A DNA stretch of 20,371 bases, from the NCBI GenBank assembly GCA_046730475.1, contig JBKPIY010000036.1:1-20371 (forward strand), read 5' to 3'. The notes under the pieces are model-generated. The model saw only the letters and a program-made list of their open reading frames with translations. It had not been told where the DNA came from and ran no database searches. This document shows, one piece after another, positions 1 to 5,854 of the stretch. How positions within the stretch are numbered: position 1 is the stretch's first letter; each line of letters starts with the position of its first letter. Origin of the DNA: JBKPIY01 sp046730475. GTDB taxonomy: Bacteria > Actinomycetota > Thermoleophilia > Solirubrobacterales > 70-9. Position numbers and translations under genes: made by a program.

Positions 1-321
1 AAGGGAAACCGCTGGCTTCGCACCGCCTTGATCGAGGCGGCCAACAGCGCCTCGGGCCGCACCCGCGGCACCTACCTGAACGCCCAATACCTGCGCCTCA
101 AAAGCCGCCGCGGCCACGCCAAGGCGATCGTCGCCGTCGCCCACTCGATCCTCGTCAGCGCCTACCACGTCCTCGAGCGGCGCCAGTCCTACGAGGAGCT
201 CGGCGGCGACTACTTCTCTCGCCGGGTGGACACCGAGCACCTCACCCGTCGCCTCGTTCGGCAGCTCGAGCGACTCGGTCAGACCGTTACGCTCACACCA
301 TCAACCGCGGAGGCAGGGTGA
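1..321 (+). CDS. IS110-family transposase, C-terminal part (5' truncated by window edge)
   Basis: The frame is open from the first base (K-G-N-R-W-L-R-T-A-L-I-E-A) and ends with TGA at 319-321. The visible 106 residues match the C-terminal Transposase_20 region of IS110/IS116/IS902 transposases: the GNRWLRTAL motif, a TYLNAQYLRLKSRRG stretch, AIVAVAHSILVSAYHVL, and a final LGGDYFSRR block. In this family the N-terminal DEDD RuvC-like catalytic domain lies upstream, so it is outside the window and intactness cannot be judged. The enzyme family moves its element using a circular intermediate. The TGA overlaps an ATG at 321 that has a good Shine-Dalgarno (GGAGG, 309-313), so the element abuts or has invaded the leader of the SnoaL-like gene. 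I could not define the element's right end. Confidence 0.85.
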   Translation, partial: KGNRWLRTALIEAANSASGRTRGTYLNAQYLRLKSRRGHAKAIVAVAHSILVSAYHVLERRQSYEELGGDYFSRRVDTEHLTRRLVRQLERLGQTVTLTPSTAEAG

Positions 322-351
322 TGCGTAATTTCTGAGCAGAACGTCGAGATC

Positions 352-732
352 GTGCGACGCCTTTTCGAGGCGTTCAACGGACTCGCTCAGGACGCTGACT
401 TTGCTTCGCACGTCGCCGCGCGGTTTGACCCGGATTGCGAGTACCACCCGGTCGAGGAAACGGGGACGATTCGTGGGCACGACGCGCTTATCCGTTGGCA
501 CGAACGCTGGTTCGAGGCCTGGGACGAAACCATGGACGAGATTGACGACGTCATCGAGGCTGGCGAGATGGTCGTCACGGCGGTCAGGGTCCATGGCCGT
601 GGTCGCCACAGTGGGATGGAGATCAGCCAGCGCCTGTTCCACGTCTTTGAGGTGCGCGACGACAAGATCTTGCGAGTGAGGGAGTACCTGGACCTCCACC
701 AGGCGCTCGAAGCCGCCGGTCTGCGGGAGTAG
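352..732 (+). CDS. SnoaL-like / NTF2-fold protein (start disturbed)
   Basis: A small alpha+beta protein of the SnoaL-like (ketosteroid-isomerase-like, NTF2-fold) superfamily. The typical pattern is visible: V-E-I-V-R-R-L-F-E-A-F-N at the N-terminus, a central DPDCEYHPVEETGTIRGHD segment, then G-x-x-V-V-T-A-V-R-V-H-G-R-G and a closing REYLDLHQALEAAGL. Members are enzymes or ligand-binding proteins; no substrate can be assigned. The coordinates use the first standard start, GTG 352, but the family N-terminus (S-E-Q-N-V-E-I-V) is encoded upstream in the same frame from 331. The codon just before it is ATT (328-330). A well-placed ATG at 321 with GGAGG at 309-313 is one base out of frame and stops after four codons. 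Either ATT 328 is used, or one T in the TTT at 329-331 is extra and the true start is 321. Confidence 0.7.
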   Translation: MRRLFEAFNGLAQDADFASHVAARFDPDCEYHPVEETGTIRGHDALIRWHERWFEAWDETMDEIDDVIEAGEMVVTAVRVHGRGRHSGMEISQRLFHVFEVRDDKILRVREYLDLHQALEAAGLRE

Positions 733-861
733 TTCAACTCCACCGCCACTGGCCCTCGCGGGCGGCTGGTCCGCGGGCCGAAAGAGTGAAGCGTTCGCGG
801 GGATCTCCGTTGCCGGTCCGGCTATGCGGTCGGCACGAGATCGGGCCGAACGGCTCTTGGG

Positions 862-950
862 GCGGCGCCTCGGCGAGCTTGGTCTCGTCGAGCAGCAGGC
901 GCCATGCGGTATATGAGCCGACCCGCGGCCGGATCAGGATGGTCGCCTTC
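862..950 (-). pseudogene. Relic of a PIN-domain (VapC-like) toxin C-terminus
   Basis: One minus-strand frame reads ...A-T-I-L-I-R-P-R-V-G-S-Y-T-A-W-R-L-L-L-D-E-T-K-L-A-E-A. It resembles the C-terminus of the intact PIN protein at 6397-6837 (R-A-T-A-P-A-S-G-H-W-R-L-L-L-D-E-K-Q-L-A-R-A). The DNA is also similar: GAGCTTGGTCTCGTCGAG here and GAGCTGCTTCTCGTCCAG there, followed by AGCAGGCGCCA in both. No PIN catalytic core is recognisable on either side, and the 998 gene begins shortly after, so only the tail seems to survive. The rest of 733-997 shows nothing else coding. Confidence 0.4.
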
Positions 951-997
951 GGCCCCGTGGCTCTACGCTGGAGGCCGACCAAAGGAAAGGAGAACGG

Positions 998-1441
998 ATG
1001 ACCGGGAAGGCTGATTTCACCGAGGAGGAGTGGACGCAGGTGCTGGAGGGGCCGACCAGCGCGGGGTTCGCGGTGGCGGCGTCGGAGCGTGGGGGGTCGT
1101 TTCGGGAGAGCTTTTCGATGGCGAAGGCATATAGCGAGGCGCGCCAGGAGCATGGGCAGAGCGAGCTGCTCGACGAGGTCGTCTCCTCGAAGCCGAAGAC
1201 GGATCGGACCCGGGCGGGCTCGGTCGAGGAGCTGAAGCAGCACGAGCTGGAGAATCTCCGCGAGGCGGTGGCGGTGCTCGAGCGGAAGGCGACGCCGGAG
1301 GAGGTGGAGCAATACAAGCGGTTCATCGTCGGGCTGGCCGAGCGGGTCGCCGAGGCGCACAAGGACGTCTCCGCCAACGAGGCGGCGACGATCGAGGAGA
1401 TCGCGGAGACGCTCGGCGTCGAGCCGCCGACGCCCGGCTAG
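998..1441 (+). CDS. Conserved hypothetical protein, acidic and helical (147 aa)
   Basis: I do not recognise a named domain. The start is secure: ATG 998 follows AAAGGAGA at 986-993 with normal spacing. The protein is rich in Glu/Ala/Arg and looks all-helical. It has an N-terminal DFTEEEWTQVLEGP stretch, a middle GGSFRESFSMAKAYSEARQEHG segment, a long charged helix (roughly residues 68-130) and a short Pro-rich end. There is no signal peptide or membrane segment, so it is probably cytoplasmic. It stands alone between the PIN relic and a convergent SEC-C gene, with 57 bases separating the two stop codons. Codon use is typical of the window, which supports real coding; the function is unknown. 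Confidence 0.75.
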   Translation: MTGKADFTEEEWTQVLEGPTSAGFAVAASERGGSFRESFSMAKAYSEARQEHGQSELLDEVVSSKPKTDRTRAGSVEELKQHELENLREAVAVLERKATPEEVEQYKRFIVGLAERVAEAHKDVSANEAATIEEIAETLGVEPPTPG

Positions 1442-1498
1442 CGCTAGCGGACGCCGCCATCGGTCCAGCGGAATCGCGGGGCTTGCGGCCCGAGAACG

Positions 1499-2038
1499 TC
1501 AGGCGGCGAGCAGGACCCCGGCTGGGGTTCGCGCGGCACCGACCCTGACCGCGACCGCCTGAATCAGGCTCGCGCCGATCAGCGCCCGAGAGGCGCTTGC
1601 GAGGTCGATCAGGGCGACCGCAGCAAGCTTGGCATCGAGCCGGCCTCGCGCGCGCAGCGCGCTCACGGCGCGAGCGAGCCGAGCGCGCTCGAGAGGCGAG
1701 TCGACCGCCCGCAACAGCTCGCCGAACGGCTCTTGGGCGGCCTCGGGATCGTCCTCGCCAAAGGCGTCGCAGAAGCGGTCGAGCGCCGGCGAGAAAAGCT
1801 TCGGCAACTCGACCTGAAGGGAGAGATCTAGGGCCGGGAGCTCGGGCAGCTCGTCGAGGAGGTCGTCGAACTCCGCATCCGGGAGGTGCCGAAGCTCCTG
1901 CGCGGCCTCCCTGGCTGCGTGGGAGAGGAAGGCGCGCGCGAGGCTTTCCTCGCCCGGGCCACGCTCGACGCCGCAGCAGCGCTTCGCCTTGCGACCGGAG
2001 CCGCAGGAACAGGGCTCGTTGCGTCCGAGCTTGGCCAC
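1499..2038 (-). CDS. SEC-C motif zinc-binding protein
   Basis: The N-terminus M-A-K-L-G-R-N-E-P-C-S-C-G-S-G-R-K-A-K-R-C-C-G is a SEC-C motif, the zinc-binding module also found at the SecA C-terminus and in many small proteins, where it mediates protein or nucleic-acid contacts. After it comes about 150 residues of helical, Leu/Ala/Asp-rich sequence (EFDDLLDELPELPALDLS and similar) that I cannot name. I chose GTG 2038 because SEC-C proteins usually begin exactly there. The frame stays open to an ATG at 2107, but those extra 23 codons have poorer third-position G/C and no visible ribosome site. It is the last gene of a leftward set with the genes at 2135 and 2716. Its molecular role is unknown. 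Confidence 0.78.
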   Translation of the reverse strand: MAKLGRNEPCSCGSGRKAKRCCGVERGPGEESLARAFLSHAAREAAQELRHLPDAEFDDLLDELPELPALDLSLQVELPKLFSPALDRFCDAFGEDDPEAAQEPFGELLRAVDSPLERARLARAVSALRARGRLDAKLAAVALIDLASASRALIGASLIQAVAVRVGAARTPAGVLLAA

Positions 2039-2134
2039 GAGCGAATCGTGGCGTGCCCCCCGGTCGGAACGCTCACCGGCGACTCGCCCGATAGCCGCCG
2101 AACGCATGGGTGTGCTGGCGCGGCCAAGGTTCGG

Positions 2135-2719
2135 TCATTTCTGCCCCGGTGGATGCAGGAGCGCCCTGACCGCGCGGCGATCGAGACCGAGCCCTCGCTC
2201 GGCGCAGAGCTCGGTCAGACCGCCGGGGTCATGGACGTGGACCACCTCGGCCCGGTGCCGCTCGGCGAGCTCGGCGATCAGCGATCCGTAGGGGGAGCCC
2301 GCCGGGACCCCGATCTGCGCCAGGGCCACCGGCCGCGCGTATTGGGCCCTGAACCCCTCGCCGTGGACGTGGACCCGCCCCCACGCCTCGATCACCCCCG
2401 CCGCGATCAGCTCCTCCTCCCCGCCCGGCGTGCGCCAGTGGGGGCTCCCCTCGATCGCCCACGGATGCAACGCGTACAGCCCGCACGTACACGGGCCGAC
2501 CGGCGCCTCGTGCCTGGAGCGGCGGTTGGCGGCGGCGCAAACCGCCCAGGTGCTCTTCCCTTCGGCGAGCCATGGAGAGCTGCCGAAGCAGCCGTGCAGG
2601 CGCAGCCGGCCGCGCTCGTCGCTGCGGATCTGCCACCAACGGACGCCGAAGAGCTTGTCGGCGACCAGCGTGATGGGACCTGCCGGCGCGGCCGGGGGGC
2701 GAGGGCGAGGGTTCCTCAT
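2135..2719 (-). CDS. Conserved hypothetical protein with CxCG-x-Y motif (194 aa)
   Basis: No named family is assigned with confidence. The central part has G-P-C-T-C-G-L-Y-A-L-H (a possible metal or redox pair C-x-C), followed by A-G-V-I-E-A-W-G-R-V-H-V-H-G-E-G-F-R-A-Q-Y-A. This strand-rich pattern recurs in actinobacterial hypothetical proteins of this type as I remember them. The N-terminal half has two Trp-rich strands (FGVRWWQIRSDERGRL and GCFGSSPWLAEGKSTWAVCAAANR). The start ATG 2719 has AAGGG just upstream. It overlaps the stop of the small upstream gene as ATGA, so the two are probably translationally coupled. The SEC-C gene follows on the same strand. There is no signal peptide. Both this protein and its SEC-C neighbour carry small Cys motifs, but a shared function is only a guess. 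Confidence 0.7.
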   Translation of the reverse strand: MRNPRPRPPAAPAGPITLVADKLFGVRWWQIRSDERGRLRLHGCFGSSPWLAEGKSTWAVCAAANRRSRHEAPVGPCTCGLYALHPWAIEGSPHWRTPGGEEELIAAGVIEAWGRVHVHGEGFRAQYARPVALAQIGVPAGSPYGSLIAELAERHRAEVVHVHDPGGLTELCAERGLGLDRRAVRALLHPPGQK

Positions 2720-2877
2720 CGTGCCCTTGTCGGCTGACGGGCCGGCCGCCTACGCGCTGGCCGCTTGGCGGGCGCCTTCTTCGGCCCGCGCTCGGGCTCG
2801 CGCCTGACCGGCTTCTCGATCGGCTCGACAATGATCGTCCGGTAGGGACCAGCGAACGTCACTCGAATCACCTCCAT
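2716..2877 (-). CDS. Small basic protein (53 aa), first gene of the leftward operon
   Basis: ATG 2877 opens a 53-codon frame reading M-E-V-I-R-V-T-F-A-G-P-Y-R-T-I-I-V-E-P-I-E-K-P, followed by a tail of about 30 residues made almost only of Arg, Lys, Pro and Ala. The stop TGA (2716-2718) overlaps the next gene's ATG as ATGA, a classic coupling arrangement. Third codon positions are mostly G/C. A strong promoter lies about 100 bases upstream with nothing else between. The first half could form a beta hairpin; the tail looks suited to RNA or DNA contact. I recognise no family. Coding is supported by coupling, codon use and the promoter rather than by homology. Confidence 0.6.
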   Translation of the reverse strand: MEVIRVTFAGPYRTIIVEPIEKPVRREPERGPKKAPAKRPARRRPARQPTRAR

Positions 2878-2980
2878 CGAATCCGGCGTTAGCACCGTGC
2901 CTCGACCCGGAGGTCTCGGCCGGTTGCTGCGGCGTCATCGGGCCGGATCCCTCGACCGCTCTTGATGGGAACGCGCGTCG

Positions 2981-3008
2981 ACAGTAGCGTCGGACCAGGG
3001 ATTGTCAA
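2981..3008 (-). promoter_or_regulatory. Sigma70-like promoter of the 2877-1499 operon
   Basis: On the minus strand TTGACA (3003-3008) is separated by 16 bases from TACTGT (2981-2986). The -35 box is perfect and the -10 keeps the TA...T pattern. The expected start of transcription near 2974 leaves a leader of about 97 bases before ATG 2877. Confidence 0.55.
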
Positions 3009-3017
3009 CCCGTCCGC

Positions 3018-3206
3018 TTACGGTCGGCGCAATGCGGCCAGGCCGCGCCCGGCTCGATCGACCTTCGCCGACGCCGAAGTCCATTTGCACTGGAAGTCGA
3101 TCCCCTTGAACGCGATCTGGTCGTAGGCGGCCCGAACGTCCCGACCTTGGAGAGGTAGTTCTCGTAGTTGATCCGACCGCGAGCCGGCTCCGGAGATCCT
3201 CGTCAT
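3018..3206 (-). CDS. Small protein coupled to the upstream gene, possibly frameshifted (62 aa)
   Basis: ATG 3206 follows a strong ribosome site (GAGGAGGGGG) and overlaps the upstream stop as ATGA (3203-3206). The frame runs 62 codons to TAA. The C-terminal part (A-A-Y-D-Q-I-A-F-K-G-I-D-F-Q-C-K-W, then S-A-K-V-D-R-A-G-R-G-L-A-A-L) looks like genuine protein with good third-position G/C. The middle (S-D-Q-L-R-E-L-P-L-Q-G-R-D) does not: there another frame reads I-N-Y-E-N-Y-L-S-K-V-G-T-F-G with nearly all codons ending in G or C. The native protein may therefore have been read through two compensating one-base changes, around 3170 and 3135. No family is recognised. The promoter of the next operon starts right behind its stop. 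Confidence 0.45.
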   Translation of the reverse strand: MTRISGAGSRSDQLRELPLQGRDVRAAYDQIAFKGIDFQCKWTSASAKVDRAGRGLAALRRP

Positions 3207-3562
3207 CGCCCCCTCCTCGCTCGTCTGGCCGCTCGCCGGCGCCTGCCGCGCTCGTTGCGGCGAGTGCGCGCGATCTCCGAGATGCCGCCGCGATCGAGGC
3301 AGGTCACCGCGACCCATCGGTAGTCATCGGGCCCCGGCACCAGCGGGACCACCATGTCTTCCCCCACGATCAGGTAAGCGGCGGCCTCCTGCTGGGCCTT
3401 TTGGGCCAGCCACCCCGGCGCCGCATCGGCGATCTCGCCGTGCTCGATCAGCCTCTCCAGCTCGCGCCGGGCCCGGATCCGGTCGAGGGCGGGCCGGAAG
3501 CGCTCGTGGAAGCGGCCGATGCAATGAGCTGTGAGTACGACTCCGGTAGGCGATCTCTCCAT
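3203..3562 (-). CDS. Conserved hypothetical protein, possibly DUF4258-like fold (119 aa)
   Basis: The protein begins M-E-R-S-P-T-G-V-V-L-T-A-H-C-I-G-R-F-H-E-R-F, has a helical segment A-R-R-E-L-E-R-L-I-E-H-G-E-I, then strands A-A-Y-L-I-V-G-E-D-M-V-V-P-L-V and W-V-A-V-T-C-L-D-R, and ends in an Arg-rich tail. The order (T-x-H...R-F-x-E-R, helix, then a beta meander) is reminiscent of small DUF4258/RelE-like folds, but this is a weak pattern match. The frame stays open up to 3721; I prefer ATG 3562 because the upstream residues are low-complexity Arg/Pro/Gly and would overlap the gene at 3681. No clear ribosome site precedes 3562. The downstream small gene is coupled by ATGA. Confidence 0.6.
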   Translation of the reverse strand: MERSPTGVVLTAHCIGRFHERFRPALDRIRARRELERLIEHGEIADAAPGWLAQKAQQEAAAYLIVGEDMVVPLVPGPDDYRWVAVTCLDRGGISEIARTRRNERGRRRRAARRARRGR

Positions 3563-3680
3563 GCCAGGGGAGTCGTCCGCCGCCGGCCCTCCTGACATCC
3601 GCGGGCGGTGGCTCACCCGCGGCCCTCGCCGGCTCCCTCCCGGGGCTCGGCGGGCGTCCGGCCGGGCTCGGGCGCCGAGC

Positions 3681-4391
3681 TCATCGCCTCCCGACCACCT
3701 CGCCGGTCGAGTGGGCTCCAACGTCCTCGTGGGTGATCAGCTCAAGCTCGAACTCGAGCAGCGAGCGGATCGGGTCCCTGGGGCGGCCCGAGAGGGCGCG
3801 GTGACAGCACTCCCGGGCCCGCTCGAAGCTCCCCGCCCGGCGGAGGACGTCGGCGAGCACGAGCTGCCTGGGGGCGAGGCCGTTACCGCGGAGAAGCTCC
3901 TCGCCGGCGGCCTCGGCCGCCTCCCACAGCTCTAGCGCCCGCTCCCTGCAGCCCCGGGCGGCATCCGCCTGGCCGGCGTCATCGCAGACCCAGGCCGCCC
4001 GAAGCGCCCACCAGCCGGCGGCGGCCGCCCGGCCCGCCTCCTCGTCGAGCAGCGCCCGGCAGAGCAAGCTGTTGGCGAGCTCGGGCAGCGGGGCGGACAG
4101 CTGACGCCGATACTCACGACCTTCGACCACCGCGCGGAGGACGTCGTCGAGCCGCGGGGGCGAGTGATCGGGCCCCGGCATCACCGGTCGCCAGGCGGCC
4201 GCCCCGGAGTCCTCCACGTAGCCGCAGCCGGGGCACCGCCAGGCCAGAAAGGGAAGCGTCGAGCGCTTCATCTCCCCCGGCCGAAGGTCGAAGTCCGGCG
4301 GCTGCAGCTGGTTGGTGCGGTCGACCGCGGTCTGGGCGCTCTCGGTACCGCAGAGCGGGCAACTCCAGTGCGTTCGGGTCAGCGTGGTCAC
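3681..4391 (-). CDS. DUF2225-like zinc-ribbon protein with helical repeats (236 aa)
   Basis: Two CxxC pairs frame the N-terminus: C-P-L-C-G near residue 11 and C-P-G-C-G-Y-V near residue 53, with a D-F-D-L-R-P segment between. This spacing and the C-P-x-C-G-Y ending match DUF2225-type proteins. The rest is Ala/Leu-rich helices (LPELANSLLCRALLDEEAG, AAGWWALRAAWVCDDAG, A-F-E-R-A-R-E-C-C-H-R-A-L-like) that look like TPR-type repeats, as in other DUF2225 members. The start GTG 4391 is needed to keep the first CxxC. No good ribosome site is seen. It is divergent from the sigma-factor gene, and their proposed starts overlap by 8 bases, so both promoters would have to lie inside the opposite gene or a true start is further in. 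The role of the family is unknown. Confidence 0.68.
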   Translation of the reverse strand: MTTLTRTHWSCPLCGTESAQTAVDRTNQLQPPDFDLRPGEMKRSTLPFLAWRCPGCGYVEDSGAAAWRPVMPGPDHSPPRLDDVLRAVVEGREYRRQLSAPLPELANSLLCRALLDEEAGRAAAAGWWALRAAWVCDDAGQADAARGCRERALELWEAAEAAGEELLRGNGLAPRQLVLADVLRRAGSFERARECCHRALSGRPRDPIRSLLEFELELITHEDVGAHSTGEVVGRR

Positions 4392-5169
4392 GACCCGTGA
4401 GTCGGCGACCGGAGCCGATCCTGACCGAGGCGATATCGTCGTCGCGGGATGGGCGCAGGCCGTCCCCCGAGGTCACGATAAGGAGCGCGTCTCGAACTTC
4501 CGCGAGCTCAACGACGCCGACTTGGCAAGGCTCTCAGACGAGGGGCTGCTCGACTACATCGTTGGCGCGCGGCGGAGCGGCCGATCGGATGCCGCCGTGA
4601 ACGGGGCCCAGGTGCTCGCGTTCAAGCACGAGCGCCGGATCGAGGCGTTCGTCTCCACCCGGATCGGGAGCAAGGGGCCGCTGGTGGTCGAGGAGATCGC
4701 CGAGCGCACGATCTGCGACGCGATCAAATCGGCCGTCAAGTTCGAGGGAAGGACGATCGAGGAGTTCCGAGCCTGGATCTTCAGGATCGCCCGGCGGCGG
4801 ATCGCCGACTACCTGCGCAAGGGACGGGTCGAGGAGGAGCCCTTCGAGGTCGAGACCAGGGAGGGCGAGGTCGGGGAGCGCCAGTTCACGGGCGGCGACC
4901 CCTTCGCCGCCCTCGACGACGCGAGCGTCTTCCAGCAGACCATCGACGGGCTCAGCGAGCCACACAGGATGGTCGTGGTCCTGACGCGCTTTCGCGACCT
5001 TCCGCACAAGGAGGTCGCCGAGCTCGTCAATCGTCATTACGGCGATCGGTTGAACGACCCGATGACCGAGCAGAATGTCAACAAGATCAATAGCCGCTTC
5101 GACAAGAGGCTCGACGAGCTTCTGGACGAAGCTGAAGTTCCTCCATCTGCGGATCTGGGCGATGACTGA
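4384..5169 (+). CDS. ECF-like sigma70-family RNA polymerase sigma factor
   Basis: Region 2 is visible as L-A-F-K-H-E-R-R-I-E-A-F-V followed by the diagnostic R-A-W-I-F-R-I-A-R-R-R-I-A-D-Y-L-R-K-G-R (helix of regions 2.3-2.4). A short acidic linker (EEEPFEVETREGEVGE) leads to region 4: D-G-L-S-E-P-H-R-M-V-V-V-L-T-R-F-R, H-K-E-V-A-E-L-V-N-R-H-Y, and a recognition helix containing T-E-Q-N-V-N-K-I-N-S-R-F. Region 3 is absent, as in ECF factors. The homologous N-terminus seems to begin around L-N-D-A-D-L-A-R (near 4507). AAGGAG at 4480-4485 is followed only by GTC, not by a standard start, so GTG 4384 is used here with low certainty. The stop overlaps the next gene's ATG by 8 bases. Confidence 0.8.
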   Translation: MVTTRESATGADPDRGDIVVAGWAQAVPRGHDKERVSNFRELNDADLARLSDEGLLDYIVGARRSGRSDAAVNGAQVLAFKHERRIEAFVSTRIGSKGPLVVEEIAERTICDAIKSAVKFEGRTIEEFRAWIFRIARRRIADYLRKGRVEEEPFEVETREGEVGERQFTGGDPFAALDDASVFQQTIDGLSEPHRMVVVLTRFRDLPHKEVAELVNRHYGDRLNDPMTEQNVNKINSRFDKRLDELLDEAEVPPSADLGDD

Positions 5170-5809
5170 CGTAGACACCCTCCTGCGCCGGTACATCGAG
5201 CGCTACCGCTCGGGCGGCGAGGTGGACCCGAGCGATTTGCTCGCGCAGGCAAGCGGCGGGGACCGCGCCAGGCTCGCCGCCCTGATCGAGGGCTACCTCG
5301 AGGCCGAGGCTCCGGCCCAGGGGTGGAACCCCGACGCCTTCGAGGGCTCGCTCGCCGAGCGGGCGGTGGCGCGGCTGGCCGAGGAGTGGTCGGGCGCCTC
5401 GGGGCAGCTCCCCTCGCTGCTGGTCTCGCTCCGCGAGAAGGCGAAGATCAAGAGGGGCGATCTGGTCGCCCGCTTGGCCGACGCCCTCGGCGTCTCTGCC
5501 AAACGGGAGAAGGTGGCGCTCTACTACCACCGCCTCGAGCACGGCCTGCTGCCCGCCCAGGGCGTCTCCACCGCGGTCTTCGAGGCGCTCGCGGGGGTGC
5601 TCGGCACCAGCGCCGAGGAGCTCCGCAGGGCCGGCGAGTCGGTTCGGCCCGCCGCGGGCCGGGCCTCCGCCGAGGCGATCTACGCCCGCACCGCCGAGCC
5701 GAGCGAAGAGTACGCCGCCGCGGACGAGCTCCGCGCCCCCTCGGCCGCGCCCCGGAGCGAGGGCGAGGAGCCCGACGAGGTCGACCGGCTGTTCACGGGC
5801 TGCGGCTGA
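5162..5809 (+). CDS. XRE-like helix-turn-helix protein coupled to the sigma factor (215 aa)
   Basis: ATG 5162 lies inside the last codons of the sigma gene (ATGACTGA), so the two proteins are probably made in matched amounts. Residues 1-50 (T-L-L-R-R-Y-I-E-R-Y-R-S-G-G-E-V-D-P-S-D-L-L, then a helical L-A-A-L-I-E-G-Y-L) form a helical N-domain. Residues about 84-157 look like an XRE/Cro-type HTH: L-L-V-S-L-R-E-K-A-K-I-K-R-G-D-L-V-A-R-L-A-D-A-L-G-V, an insertion with Y-Y-H-R-L-E-H-G, and F-E-A-L-A-G-V-L-G-T-S-A-E-E-L. The tail of about 55 residues is disordered and acidic. It precedes an ImmA/IrrE peptidase gene, the usual partner of XRE regulators. I infer that it restrains the sigma factor or represses the locus and is the peptidase substrate; none of that is shown by the sequence. 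Confidence 0.72.
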   Translation: MTDVDTLLRRYIERYRSGGEVDPSDLLAQASGGDRARLAALIEGYLEAEAPAQGWNPDAFEGSLAERAVARLAEEWSGASGQLPSLLVSLREKAKIKRGDLVARLADALGVSAKREKVALYYHRLEHGLLPAQGVSTAVFEALAGVLGTSAEELRRAGESVRPAAGRASAEAIYARTAEPSEEYAAADELRAPSAAPRSEGEEPDEVDRLFTGCG

Positions 5810-5838
5810 CCCCTCGACACCCCGGCCCCGGCCCGCTC

Positions 5839-5844
5839 TAAGCT
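5839..5844 (+). promoter_or_regulatory. Possible -10 element (TAAGCT) ahead of the ImmA/IrrE gene
   Basis: TAAGCT fits TANNNT and ends 10 bases before ATG 5855. TCGACA at 5814-5819 is a possible but over-spaced -35 (19 bases). It could give a near-leaderless transcript of the peptidase gene in addition to read-through from the sigma operon. Confidence 0.25.
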
Positions 5845-5854
5845 CGCCCCCCGG

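Noticed and set aside
734..1377. Long minus-strand open frames opposite the 998 gene
   Set aside because: The plus-strand gene has the better start, ribosome site and codon use; the minus frames are shadows apart from the short PIN-like stretch at 862-950.
1886..2737. 283-codon plus-strand open frame
   Set aside because: It is antisense to the SEC-C and CxCG genes, is Arg/Pro/Gly-rich and shows no domain; a typical high-GC shadow.
2750..2938. 62-codon minus-strand frame
   Set aside because: It overlaps the coupled 53-codon gene in another frame and has worse codon use and no coupling.
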